Below, in pieces: positions 8,406-16,861 of a stretch of DNA of 64,000 nt. Source of the DNA: Streptomyces sp. SLBN-118. GTDB taxonomy: Bacteria > Actinomycetota > Actinomycetes > Streptomycetales > Streptomycetaceae. Under the pieces are notes generated by a model. That model ran no database searches. It was not told the origin of the DNA and saw only the letters and a program-made list of their open reading frames with translations. Location of the stretch: the NCBI RefSeq assembly GCF_006715635.1, contig NZ_VFNP01000002.1, positions 3,410,001 to 3,474,000 of the forward strand, read 5' to 3'. The position numbers and the translations under genes are program-made. Position 1 is the stretch's first letter, and every line of letters starts with the position of its first letter.

Positions 8406-9455
8406 TCAGAAAGTCAGCACGCCCCGCGCCACCCGCCCATGGTGCGTGTCGTCCGCCGCCTTCGCGAAGTCCTCGACCGGATACGTCTCGGTCACCAGCT
8501 CGTCCAGCAGCAGCCGGCCCTGCCGGTACAGCTCCGCGTACAGCGCGATGTCGTGCTGCGGGCGCGAGGAGCCGTAACGGCAGCCCAGGATGGACTTGTC
8601 CAGGAACATCGCCGCGGGCACGAAGGACGCCTCAGCCGTCGCCGACGGCATCCCCAGCAGGATCGCCTGCCCGCGCCGGTCGAGCAGTTCGATCGCCTGC
8701 CGGATCAGGCCGACGTGCCCGACGCACTCGAAGACATGGTCCGCGCCGGTCGGGAGGGTGTCCCGCACGCCTTCGGCCGACGGAAAGAAGGCCGTCGCCC
8801 CGAACTGCCGGGCCGCGGCCTCCTTCGCCGGGTTCGAGTCGACGGCGACGATCGCGGACGCGCCCGCGATCCGTGCGCCCTGGATGACGTTCAGCCCGAT
8901 GCCGCCGGTCCCGATCACGACGACGGTGTCGCCGCGCTCCACCTTTGCCCGGTTCAGTACGGCTCCGACGCCCGTCAGAACCCCGCAGCCGATCAGCGCG
9001 GCTGACGTCAGCGACAGCGCGCTGGGGATCTTCACCGCCTGGACGGCCCTGACGATCGTGCGTTCTGCGAAGACGGAGCTGGAGGCGAACTGGAAGAGAG
9101 GTTCGCCGCCGCGGGAGAAGGGCTGCCCGGGACGGCCGATCGCCTTGCGGCACATCGTGGGACGGCCGCGGTCGCAGTCGGCGCAGGCGCCGCAGTTGGC
9201 GAGTGTGGAGAGCGAGACATGGTCGCCGGGCACGACATGACCGACGCCCGCGCCGACCGCCTCGACCACGCCCGCGCCCTCGTGTCCGAGGACGACCGGC
9301 ACGGGGAAGGGGATGGTGCCGTCGATCACGGACAGATCGCTGTGACACAGCCCGGCGGCGGCGACGGCGACCAGCACCTCGCCGGGCCCCGGGTCCCGTA
9401 TCTCCAGATCGTCGACCACCTGGGGCTGCTTGCCGTCGAAGACGACGCCTCTCAT
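8406..9455 (-). CDS. Zinc-dependent alcohol dehydrogenase
   Basis: The product has 349 residues of the medium-chain dehydrogenase family. The catalytic zinc ligands are in GLCHSDLSVIDG (Cys near 37) and GHEGAGVV (His near 60). The four structural-zinc cysteines are in CGACADCDRGRPTMC, and the NAD-binding motif is GTGGIGLNV. ATG 9455 overlaps the stop of the upstream acyl-CoA dehydrogenase gene as ATGA, which fixes the start and shows coupling. It probably oxidises an alcohol intermediate, or reduces an aldehyde, in the cluster's pathway. It is the last gene of the minus-strand unit that begins at the SDR gene. Confidence 0.9.
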   Translation of the reverse strand: MRGVVFDGKQPQVVDDLEIRDPGPGEVLVAVAAAGLCHSDLSVIDGTIPFPVPVVLGHEGAGVVEAVGAGVGHVVPGDHVSLSTLANCGACADCDRGRPTMCRKAIGRPGQPFSRGGEPLFQFASSSVFAERTIVRAVQAVKIPSALSLTSAALIGCGVLTGVGAVLNRAKVERGDTVVVIGTGGIGLNVIQGARIAGASAIVAVDSNPAKEAAARQFGATAFFPSAEGVRDTLPTGADHVFECVGHVGLIRQAIELLDRRGQAILLGMPSATAEASFVPAAMFLDKSILGCRYGSSRPQHDIALYAELYRQGRLLLDELVTETYPVEDFAKAADDTHHGRVARGVLTF

Positions 9456-10585
9456 CTCGGCTCCCTCGGTAGGCCGAGCACCCGCTCGGCGATGATGTTG
9501 CGCTGGATTTCGTCCGAGCCGCCGTAGATCGTGTCGGCGCGGGTGAAGAGGAACAGGTGCTGCAGTGCGTCGAGTTCGTATGGGCGCTCGCGGCTCCAGT
9601 CGTACGGGCCGATGGCCGCGGCGGCGCCCCGGACGGCCATGGCGAGTTCGCCGAGACGCCGGTGCCAGCCGCCCCACAGCAGCTTGGCGACGCTCGGTGC
9701 GCCGGGGTCATCCGAACTGCCCAGCGTGCGCAGGGCGTTCCAGCGCATGGTGCGCAGCTCGGCCCACTGGCGTACGAGCCGGTCCGCGAGCACGGGATCG
9801 CCCGCGGCGCCGCTCTGAAGGGCCAGCCGGATCACGCGCTCCAGCTCTTCGGCGAATCCGATCTGCTGGGTCAGGGTGGATACCCCGCGCTCGAAGCCGA
9901 GCAGGCTCATCGCGACCTGCCAGCCGTTGCCCTCGCCGCCCACGAGATGCTCGGCACGGGCCTCGGCGCCGTCGAAGAAGACCTCGTTGAACTCGCTCGT
10001 GCCGGTCATCTGGCGGATGGGGCGTACGTCGATACGGCCCGGCTGGTCCATGGGCACGAGGAGGAAGGAGAGACCATGGTGGCGCCGCGAGCCGGGCTCT
10101 GTCCTGGCCAGGACGAAGCACCAGTCGGCGTCCTGGGCGAGGGAGGTCCAGATCTTCTGCCCGTCGATCCGGTACGTGTCCTGGTCCCGGACCGCGGCGG
10201 TCCTGATCCCGGCGAGATCGGATCCGGCGCCGGGTTCGCTGTAGCCCTGGCACCAGAGCTCGTCGCCACGGGCGATCGCGGGCAGGAAGCGCGCCTTCTG
10301 CTGCTCGGTGCCGTGCTCGATGAGCGTGGGCGCGAGCAGGTTCTCGCCGATGTGGCCGACGCGGGCGGGGGCGCCGGCGCGGGCGTACTCCTCGGCCCAG
10401 ACGACCTGCTGGGTGAGATCGGCCCGCCGGTTCCCGTACCCGGCTTCGGCCCAGCCGATCCCGATCCAGCCGGCGAGGCCGAGCTCGCGTTCCCAGGCGC
10501 GGGGGGTGGGGACGGGGTGCGCGTCGAGCCAGGCGCGGGCGTCGGCGCGGAAGGCCTCGTCGGCTGGGCCGAACTCGAAGTCCAC
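9452..10585 (-). CDS. Acyl-CoA dehydrogenase
   Basis: The product has 377 residues. The GTG start at 10585 has GGGAG upstream and gives the usual N-terminus DFEFGPADEAFRADARAW. FAD-binding segments are WCQGYSEPGAGSDLA and IWTSLAQDADWC. The C-terminus IYGGSDEIQRNIIAERVLGL is of the type seen in the larger subunit of heteromeric actinobacterial steroid-type dehydrogenases. The usual glutamate of a YEG(T/S) base motif is replaced by glycine, so it may need a partner subunit. It lies 99 bases downstream of the SDR gene with no operator between, so they are probably cotranscribed. Confidence 0.9.
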   Translation of the reverse strand: MDFEFGPADEAFRADARAWLDAHPVPTPRAWERELGLAGWIGIGWAEAGYGNRRADLTQQVVWAEEYARAGAPARVGHIGENLLAPTLIEHGTEQQKARFLPAIARGDELWCQGYSEPGAGSDLAGIRTAAVRDQDTYRIDGQKIWTSLAQDADWCFVLARTEPGSRRHHGLSFLLVPMDQPGRIDVRPIRQMTGTSEFNEVFFDGAEARAEHLVGGEGNGWQVAMSLLGFERGVSTLTQQIGFAEELERVIRLALQSGAAGDPVLADRLVRQWAELRTMRWNALRTLGSSDDPGAPSVAKLLWGGWHRRLGELAMAVRGAAAAIGPYDWSRERPYELDALQHLFLFTRADTIYGGSDEIQRNIIAERVLGLPREPR

Positions 10586-10684
10586 GGTTTCTCCCAGGAG
10601 TTGTGCCGCGCATGCGACCTTCGGCCGCATGTCCTCAAGCGCCGCACGGGCTGGATATGCGGCTCGGCCGCACGGGCGGGCCTT

Positions 10685-11596
10685 CTATCCGTTCGGGCGG
10701 TCCCCCGACGCCGCCGCCCTCGCCATGTCCTCGACGCGCGCCAGCATCGGCATCGGGTCCACCCCCACCGTCCCCGGCAGGAAGTCCGCGATCTTCTCCG
10801 GGGTCCAGCCGCCCTCCGCGTATCCGGCCCGCAGTTCCCTCGGCTGCGCCCACACCGCGATCTTCGGGCCTGCGATCGTGTAGACCTGGCCCGTGATCCG
10901 TTCCTCGCGGGCGCGATCGGAGAGCAGGTAGACGACCAGCGCCGCCACATCCTCCGGCTCGCCGATCTCCTTGAGCTCCGTCGGGACGTTCGCGGACATG
11001 CGCGTACGGGCAACCGGCGCGACCGCGTTCGCCGTGACGCCGTATTTGCTGAGGCCCAGCGCCGCGCTGCGGACGAGTGAGATGATGCCGCCCTTCGCTG
11101 CGGAGTAGTTGGCCTGCGCCACGCTCCCCTGGTGGTTGCCGCTGGTGAAGCCGATCAGGGTTCCGGCGCCCTGTTTGCGCATCACCGCGGACGCCGCCCG
11201 GAAGACCGTGAACGTGCCCTTGAGATGGGTGGCGACCACCGGGTCCCACTCCTCCTCGGACATGTTGAAGAGCATCCGCTCGCGCAGGATCCCGGCCACG
11301 CACACGACTCCGTCGATCCGCCCGTACTCGGCGAGCGCGACGTCCACGAGCCGCCGGCCCCCGGCCATGGTGGAGATGTCGTCGGCAACGGCGACCGCTT
11401 CGCCGCCCGCCGCGACGATCTCCTTGACGACCGCCGACGCGATCTCGGACGTCGGCTCGCCGCCTCCGACCAAGACGCCGTAGTCGTTGACGACCACCCG
11501 CGCCCCGGCCGCCGCAGCGGCCAGTGCGACCGCCCGGCCGATGCCGCGGCCCGCGCCGGTGACGGCCACGACCTTGCCTGCCAAGAAGTTCCCCAC
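10685..11596 (-). CDS. Short-chain dehydrogenase/reductase
   Basis: The product has 303 residues. It has the Rossmann motif TGAGRGIGRA (about 13-22), the central Asp-Asp and VAGI region, the catalytic Ser of GFTSGN (about 153), YSAAKGG (Tyr and Lys at about 166 and 170) and a long C-terminal tail. The shape resembles the 3-hydroxyacyl-CoA dehydrogenase domain of MFE-2/17-beta-HSD4-type proteins, which fits beta-oxidation after the hydratase step. GTG 11596 is the start. It heads the minus-strand unit and shares the 11.6-kb promoter region and operator with the divergent cyclase gene. Confidence 0.88.
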   Translation of the reverse strand: MGNFLAGKVVAVTGAGRGIGRAVALAAAAAGARVVVNDYGVLVGGGEPTSEIASAVVKEIVAAGGEAVAVADDISTMAGGRRLVDVALAEYGRIDGVVCVAGILRERMLFNMSEEEWDPVVATHLKGTFTVFRAASAVMRKQGAGTLIGFTSGNHQGSVAQANYSAAKGGIISLVRSAALGLSKYGVTANAVAPVARTRMSANVPTELKEIGEPEDVAALVVYLLSDRAREERITGQVYTIAGPKIAVWAQPRELRAGYAEGGWTPEKIADFLPGTVGVDPMPMLARVEDMARAAASGDRPNG

Positions 11597-11617
11597 GTCC
11601 GGCCCCTTCCCGCGGTT

Positions 11618-11634
11618 TCTGACGGTTCGTTAGA
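11618..11634. promoter_or_regulatory. Operator copy 2 of the 17-bp palindrome
   Basis: TCTGACGGTTCGTTAGA lies in the 86-base gap between the divergent SDR and cyclase genes, so one bound dimer could control both. It differs from copy 1 at few positions, mostly in the spacer. Confidence 0.6.
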
Positions 11635-11682
11635 TTCTACGGTCAGTCGGACACGTGAGCACAAGCCCCAGGAGGCAGCCCG

Positions 11683-12609
11683 ATGTCACTCCCGGCCGAG
11701 TTCCACGAGATCGCCAAACGCGTCAACAACTGGGGCCGTTGGGGCGCCGACGACGAGATGGGCACGCTGAACCTGATCACGGACGACATCGTCAAAGCCG
11801 CCGCCGGGGCCGTCCGCAGCGGTCGTCGCGTCCCCCTCGCCCTCCCCCTCCACCAGGACGGCATCCAGACCGGCGTCATCCCGGGCCGGGTGAACCCCCT
11901 GCACACGATGGTCCAGATCAATCAGGAGCTCTTCGGCCCCGGCACCGTCGCCACCAGCGACGACGCCGTGACCATGGGGCTCCAGGCCGCGACCCACTGG
12001 GACGCCCTGACCCATGTCTCCCATTCGGGGAAGATCTACAACGGCCGTCCCGCCGACACCATCACCCCGCACACCCGGGCGCAGTTCAGCGGCATCGACA
12101 AGGCCATGTACATCGTCTCCCGCGGCGTCCTGCTCGATGTCGCGCGCGCCAAGGGACTGGACCGGCTGCCCGGCGGGCATGCCGTGACGCCCGAGGATCT
12201 GGACGAGGCGGCGGAGTTCGGCGGTGTCACCGTCGGGCCCGGTGACATCGTTCTCGTACGGACGGGACAGATCCAGGTCGTCCTGGGCGGCGACAAGCAC
12301 GCCTACGGCTATCCGTCCCCGGGCCTGTCGGTCCGCACCCCCGAGTGGTTCCACGCCCACGATGTCGCCGCCGTCGCGAACGACACCTTCACCTTCGAGA
12401 TCTTCCCGCCGGAGATCGAGGACCTCTGGCTGCCCGTGCATGCCCTCGATCTCGTCGAGATGGGCATGCTCCAGGGCCAGAACTGGAACCTGGAGAGCCT
12501 GTCCACCGCCTGTGCTGAGGACCGGCGGTATGCGTTCCTGCTGTCCGCGATGCCCGAGCCGTTCGTCGGTGCCACCGGAACCCCCGTCGCTCCGGTCGCG
12601 GTCCTGTGA
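11683..12609 (+). CDS. Cyclase-family metal-dependent hydrolase
   Basis: The product has 308 residues and resembles the PF04199 group (kynurenine formamidase and polyketide cyclase relatives). The family's metal-binding HxGTHxDxPxH-like region appears as HWDALTHVSHSGKIYNG (about 105-121), with further conserved HTRAQF and GDIVLVRTGQ segments. These enzymes hydrolyse amides or ring-opened intermediates. In an acyl-CoA cluster, hydrolytic ring opening or lactone hydrolysis is plausible. ATG 11683 is preceded by AGGAGG at about 11670, which supports the start. Confidence 0.82.
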   Translation: MSLPAEFHEIAKRVNNWGRWGADDEMGTLNLITDDIVKAAAGAVRSGRRVPLALPLHQDGIQTGVIPGRVNPLHTMVQINQELFGPGTVATSDDAVTMGLQAATHWDALTHVSHSGKIYNGRPADTITPHTRAQFSGIDKAMYIVSRGVLLDVARAKGLDRLPGGHAVTPEDLDEAAEFGGVTVGPGDIVLVRTGQIQVVLGGDKHAYGYPSPGLSVRTPEWFHAHDVAAVANDTFTFEIFPPEIEDLWLPVHALDLVEMGMLQGQNWNLESLSTACAEDRRYAFLLSAMPEPFVGATGTPVAPVAVL

Positions 12610-12612
12610 GGT

Positions 12613-13080
12613 CTACAGCGTGGTGACGAAGCCCCGCACTCCGGGCTCGTACACAGCCTCCGGTGCGCCCCGGCCCACCTCACACCGGTCCACCTCGCAC
12701 CAGATGGACTTGCCCGTGCCCTCCGGCTTCCAGCCCCACCGGTCGGCGAGGCCGTCGACCAGTTCCAGGCCGCGGCCGTTGGTGTCGTCGCCGTCGGCGT
12801 GCCGTGGCCGCGGCGGGCAGGAGCTGATGTCGGCGACCTCCACCCGTACCGTCCCGGCCTCGGTCACTCCCGCGCCGAAGAGCATGCGCAGAACCGCCGG
12901 ACATCCTGTGTGCACGACCGCGTTGGTGACCAGCTCCGAGATCAGCACGATCAGCGTCTCGGCCAGCGGCTCGTCGGCCCCTATCCCTGACCCTGCGAGC
13001 CGCGATCGCGCCCACCTGCGGGCTCGTCCCACCTCCGCGGGGTCGGGTCCGACTTCCAACTGAACCAGAAGCACCTGCAC
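12613..13080 (-). CDS. RsbW-like ATP-binding protein (HATPase_c, anti-sigma type)
   Basis: The product has 155 residues and is a single GHKL ATPase domain: N box ELVTNAVVHTG (about 49-59), a degenerate G1 region (VEVADISS), and the DTNGRGLELVDGLADRWG G2 region (about 98-115). Streptomyces genomes encode many such stand-alone proteins; most are thought to bind sigma factors or STAS antagonists, though few are tested. It is convergent with the cyclase gene (3-base gap) and has no clear partner beside it. Confidence 0.8.
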   Translation of the reverse strand: MQVLLVQLEVGPDPAEVGRARRWARSRLAGSGIGADEPLAETLIVLISELVTNAVVHTGCPAVLRMLFGAGVTEAGTVRVEVADISSCPPRPRHADGDDTNGRGLELVDGLADRWGWKPEGTGKSIWCEVDRCEVGRGAPEAVYEPGVRGFVTTL

Positions 13081-13469
13081 CGCTCACACCATCCGAACCG
13101 GCGGACACATCGCCTCGCGCCTCGACAAGGTCCTCGACCAGGTCACCGAACGTGACTCCGTTACGAGACAGCATGGTTGACGTACAGTCACCGCAACAAG
13201 CGCTTCGGGCATATTCCAGCGCGAAGGAGTACCCGTGGTGCATACTGTGCGACGCACGTTGCGGGGAGTCGAACACAGGCTCGCAGCCCGTACTCTCAGG
13301 GGGCGAGCGGCGCGCATTCCCGGGGCCGGAGTCGCCGCACCGGCAACACCGTGACACCTCTGCCTCGGAAGCACTCGCATCCAACGGAGGGTACCGGAGC
13401 GTGACCCCGACTCCGGGCCGTGACGAGTCATCCCAAGGACACAACCCGGTATCGACGCACAGTGACGCT
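13081..13469. other. Gap of about 390 bases; possible small ORF only
   Basis: The gap lies between the RsbW-like gene start and the end of the next acyl-CoA dehydrogenase gene. On the plus strand a GTG at 13235 with a good GAAGGAGT site opens a 39-codon frame ending at 13354. The product would be Arg- and Ala-rich and has no recognisable family. I see no RNA gene or clear terminator. Confidence 0.3.
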
Positions 13470-14393
13470 TCAGAGTGCTGAGGCCAAGGCATCGGCCTGG
13501 ATCTCCTCCGCCTCCGCGGCGGTCAGCCACATCTGCCCGCGCAGCCAGGCCCGTTTGAGATGCAGATGCACCTCCGCCTCCCATGTGAAGCCCATCCCGC
13601 CGTGCACCTGAAGACAGTCGCGGGCGTTGCGCACCGCGGCCTCGTCGGCGAGCAGCTTGGCGCCGGCGATCTCGGTGAAGTCCTCGGTGATGGCGGCTGC
13701 GTAGACGGCGCTGCGGGCCAGTTCCGTGCGTACGAGCATCTGGGCACACAGATGCTTGACTGCCTGGAAGCCGCCGATGGGCTGCCCGAACTGTTCGCGT
13801 TCCCCCGCGTATCGCACGGCCATGTCCGTGGTGCGGGCGGCGCTGCCGAGCTGCTCGGCAGCGGTCAGGAGCACGGTGTCCGGGCGTGGCGGGGCCTTCG
13901 GCGTCCCGTCCGGGATCCGGTGCAGGGGGGTGAGCGGGTCCATGGACCGCACGGGGCGGGTGTGGGGCAGGTCCTTGGGGCGCCGCGTGCGTATCCCGGT
14001 GCCGTGGATCACCAGGGCCGCGTCCGCCGCGGCGAAGTGCGTGATCAGCGAGCGCAGTTGGGTTGCGCAGGTGACGACGCAGGTGCCCTCCGCCGCCTCC
14101 GGGCTCCGCTCGGCGGCCACATGGGTCGCGACCAGTGGCCCGTTCAGCAGCGCCCGGCCCGCCTCCTCGAAGACCAGCACCGCCTCGGGCAGCCCGAGCC
14201 CGGCACCACCCTGCGCCTCGGGCAGGCGCAGCGAGAAGAACCCGGCCGCGCCGAGCTCGCGCCACAGCTCACGGTCGACCGTGCCGCCGCGGTCCACGGC
14301 GGCCCGCAGCGCCTCGGGTCCGAACCGGCCCGCCAACAATTCCCGTACGCCCCTCTGGAGGGCACGCTGGTCGTCGGTCAACCGGAAGTCCAT
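13470..14393 (-). CDS. Acyl-CoA dehydrogenase, short subunit-like
   Basis: The product has 307 residues, shorter than the usual 370-390. ATG 14393 shares a base with the stop of the upstream dehydrogenase (TGATG). The N-terminal domain starts MDFRLTDDQRALQRGV; the middle barrel is reduced and irregular, with no FAD-binding SEPxAGSD motif. The C-terminal helical domain is intact (RYAGEREQFGQPIGGFQAVK, CLQVHGGMGFTWEAEVHLHL) and keeps a glutamate where some family members have their base. This pattern matches the second subunit of mycobacterial alpha2-beta2 dehydrogenases (FadE27/FadE29 type). It probably works only with its neighbour. Confidence 0.85.
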   Translation of the reverse strand: MDFRLTDDQRALQRGVRELLAGRFGPEALRAAVDRGGTVDRELWRELGAAGFFSLRLPEAQGGAGLGLPEAVLVFEEAGRALLNGPLVATHVAAERSPEAAEGTCVVTCATQLRSLITHFAAADAALVIHGTGIRTRRPKDLPHTRPVRSMDPLTPLHRIPDGTPKAPPRPDTVLLTAAEQLGSAARTTDMAVRYAGEREQFGQPIGGFQAVKHLCAQMLVRTELARSAVYAAAITEDFTEIAGAKLLADEAAVRNARDCLQVHGGMGFTWEAEVHLHLKRAWLRGQMWLTAAEAEEIQADALASAL

Positions 14394-15526
14394 CAGCGCC
14401 CTTTCGGCAGGCCGAGGATCCGCTCGGCGACGATGTTCCGCTGGATCTGGGAGGTGCCCGCCGCGATGGTGTACGAGAGCGAGGAGAGCCGGTCGGCGGC
14501 CCACTGCCGGTCGAGGTCGAAGGCATCGGGTCCGAGAATCTGGGCGGCAGCCTCGTACAGCTCCTGGCGCGCGTGGGAGTAGCGGAGCTTGAAGACCGAG
14601 CCGCCGACGCCGGGAACGCCGCCGGTCTTCTGGGACTCGCTGACGTTCCACTGGATGAGCCGCCACAGGGCGCTGAACTCGGCGTTCAGGCGGCCGAGCC
14701 CGCGGCGCAGCACCCGATCGTCCCAGGTGCCGTTCGCGCGTGCGGCCGCGGCCAGTTCGCCGAGCGTACGGCGGCAGGCGACGACCTCTCCCACGAAAGC
14801 CGTGCCGCGCTCGAAGGAGAGGGTGACCATGGTGACGCGCCAGCCGTCGTTCTCCTCGCCGACCCGGTTGGCGACCGGCACCCGGACCTCGTCCAGGAAC
14901 ACCTCGGCGAACTCCGCCGACCCGGCCAGCGTGCGCAGCGGGCGGACCGTGACCCCGGGCGCGTCCATCCGCATGGCCAGCCACGAGATACCGCGGTGCC
15001 TGGGCGCGTCCGGATCAGTGCGCACCAGCAGCTCGCACCAGTCGGCGACCTCCGCGTGAGAGGTCCAGATCTTGGAGCCGGTGACGACATACGAGTCGCC
15101 GTCCCGTACGGCTTTCGTCCGCAGGGAGGCGAGGTCCGAGCCCGCGTCCGGCTCGCTGAAGCCCTGGCACCAGATCTCGTCGCCGCGCAGCACGGGCGGC
15201 AGCCAGCGTTCGCGCTGCTCGGCCGTGCCCTCGGCGGCGATCGTGGGGCCCGCGTGCAGCAGCCCGACGAAGTTCGCGCCGACATAGGGCGCGCCCGCCC
15301 GCTCGGTCTCCTCCAGGAAGATCAGGCGCTGGGTCGGGGAGGCGTCCCAGTGGACGTCCGCGTATCCGGCGTCGTACAGCATCCGCTGCCAGGTGGTGTC
15401 GTACGCCCGGCGGCCCGGCCAGTCCAGCGGGTCCGGCCGGGCGGACAGCTTCGGAAGCGAGAGGTCCAGCCACTCGCGCAGCCGCGCCCTGAAGGCCTCT
15501 TCCTCCTCCGTGTACGTCAGGTCCAT
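14393..15526 (-). CDS. Acyl-CoA dehydrogenase, FAD-binding subunit-like
   Basis: The product has 377 residues. ATG 15526 overlaps the amidohydrolase stop by one base. FAD-binding motifs are present (WCQGFSEPDAGSDLA, KIWTSHAEVADW). At the C-terminus the usual YEGTSEIQRN is AAGTSQIQRN, so the common catalytic glutamate is missing. The next gene, coupled by overlap, keeps a glutamate in its helical domain. Together they look like one heteromeric enzyme, as in mycobacterial ChsE enzymes that oxidise ring-bearing CoA esters. The substrate is unknown. Confidence 0.88.
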   Translation of the reverse strand: MDLTYTEEEEAFRARLREWLDLSLPKLSARPDPLDWPGRRAYDTTWQRMLYDAGYADVHWDASPTQRLIFLEETERAGAPYVGANFVGLLHAGPTIAAEGTAEQRERWLPPVLRGDEIWCQGFSEPDAGSDLASLRTKAVRDGDSYVVTGSKIWTSHAEVADWCELLVRTDPDAPRHRGISWLAMRMDAPGVTVRPLRTLAGSAEFAEVFLDEVRVPVANRVGEENDGWRVTMVTLSFERGTAFVGEVVACRRTLGELAAAARANGTWDDRVLRRGLGRLNAEFSALWRLIQWNVSESQKTGGVPGVGGSVFKLRYSHARQELYEAAAQILGPDAFDLDRQWAADRLSSLSYTIAAGTSQIQRNIVAERILGLPKGR

Positions 15527-16719
15527 CAACGGTCCAGGTCGAGGTCGAGCATGCGGATGGCGTTGCCGCGCATCAGCTTGTAGATCGTCTCGTCGTCCAG
15601 GCCCTTGACGTGGTCCAGCGCGACGTCCTTGGTGTGCGGGAAGGTCGAGTCGACGTGCGGGTAGTCGGTTTCGAAGGTGGCGTTGTCACGGCCGACGACG
15701 TCGAGGGACGCGACCCCGTGCTTGTCGCGGAAGAAGCAGCAGAACATCTGCCGGTAGTAGTACGTCGAAGGCGGTTCGGGGATCAGATCGCGCACCCCGC
15801 CCCAGGCCCGGTGCTCCTCCCACACGTCGTCGGCGCGCTCCAGGGCGTAGGGAATCCAGCCCATCTGGCCCTCGCTGTAGGCCAGCTTCAGCCGTGGGAA
15901 CTTCACCAGGACGCCGGAGAAGAGGAAGTCCATCATCGAGGCCATGGCGTTGTTGAAGCTGAGCGAGGCCTGCACGGCGGGCGGCGCGTCCGGCGAGGCG
16001 GCGGGCATCTGGGAGCTGGAGCCGATGTGCATGTTCACCACGGTGCCGGTTTCCTGGCAGATGGCGAAGAACGGGTCCCAGTAGCCGGAGTGGATCGACG
16101 GCAGCCCCAGACAGGTGGGGATCTCGGAGAAGGTCACGGCCTTGACGCCGCGTGCGGCATTGCGCCTGATCTCAGCGACGGCCAGGCCGATGTCCCAGAG
16201 CGGGATGATGCACAGCGGGATCAGCCGGCCGCCGCTGTCGCCGCACCACTCCTCGACCATCCAGTCGTTGTAGGCGCGTACGCAGGCGAGCGCGACCTCC
16301 TTGTCGTGGGCCTCGGCGAAGGTCTGCCCGCAAAACCGCGGGAAGGTGGGGAAGCACAGGCTCGCCTCGACATGGTTGAGGTCCATGTCCGCCAGGCGTT
16401 CCTTGGGGTCCCAGCACCCCCGGCGCATTTCCGCGCGGGTGATGCCTTCGAGGGTCATGTCGTCGCGGTCGAAGCCGACGGCGGCGATATTGCGCTTGTA
16501 CGGGAACTTGAGGTCCTCGTAGATCCACCAGTCGGTCGGGGGGCCGTCGGGATCCATGGTGATCCGGTATTTCCCGCCGATGTACGCGAGCTCGCCGATA
16601 CCCGCGGTGAGCGGCTGGGGGCCGCGGTCCCGGTACTTCGCCGGGAGCCAGGTCTCGAAGAGGTGGGCCGGCTCGATCACATGGTCGTCGACGCTGATGA
16701 TCCGAGGCAGTTCGGTCAT
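15526..16719 (-). CDS. Amidohydrolase family protein (ACMSD-like)
   Basis: The product has 397 residues of the amidohydrolase-2 type (PF04909). The early metal site is SVDDHVIEPAHLF (about 9-21), further metal-site histidines are in VVNMHIGSSSQ, and the late acidic site is ETDYPHVDSTFPHT (about 355). Relatives hydrolyse or decarboxylate aromatic or cyclic acids. Members of this subgroup often sit beside acyl-CoA dehydrogenase pairs in actinobacteria. It is the first gene of a three-gene, fully overlapping minus-strand operon under operator copy 3. Confidence 0.85.
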   Translation of the reverse strand: MTELPRIISVDDHVIEPAHLFETWLPAKYRDRGPQPLTAGIGELAYIGGKYRITMDPDGPPTDWWIYEDLKFPYKRNIAAVGFDRDDMTLEGITRAEMRRGCWDPKERLADMDLNHVEASLCFPTFPRFCGQTFAEAHDKEVALACVRAYNDWMVEEWCGDSGGRLIPLCIIPLWDIGLAVAEIRRNAARGVKAVTFSEIPTCLGLPSIHSGYWDPFFAICQETGTVVNMHIGSSSQMPAASPDAPPAVQASLSFNNAMASMMDFLFSGVLVKFPRLKLAYSEGQMGWIPYALERADDVWEEHRAWGGVRDLIPEPPSTYYYRQMFCCFFRDKHGVASLDVVGRDNATFETDYPHVDSTFPHTKDVALDHVKGLDDETIYKLMRGNAIRMLDLDLDR

Positions 16720-16748
16720 GGTGTCCCTCCGCGGTGCCCAGCACTCAA

Positions 16749-16765
16749 TCTGATGACCCGTCAGA
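16749..16765. promoter_or_regulatory. Operator copy 3 of the 17-bp palindrome
   Basis: TCTGATGACCCGTCAGA lies 30 bases before the amidohydrolase start on the minus strand. Confidence 0.65.
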
Positions 16766-16826
16766 TAGCAGGCTAGCCCCGCACCCCTGGACCGACAAGG
16801 CGGTGAGCTCTACGCTCTCGGCACGA

Positions 16827-16843
16827 TCTGACTACCCGTCAGC
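16827..16843. promoter_or_regulatory. Operator copy 4 of the 17-bp palindrome
   Basis: TCTGACTACCCGTCAGC lies 19 bases before the acyl-CoA ligase start on the plus strand. Copies 3 and 4 are 78 bases apart (start to start) in the same divergent promoter region, one for each direction. Confidence 0.65.
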
Positions 16844-16861
16844 AACGGAGGGTCACGGACG

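Noticed and set aside
13235..13354. 39-codon ORF with a good ribosome site
   Set aside because: Arg/Ala-rich low-information product and no family signs; kept only as a note in the gap entry.
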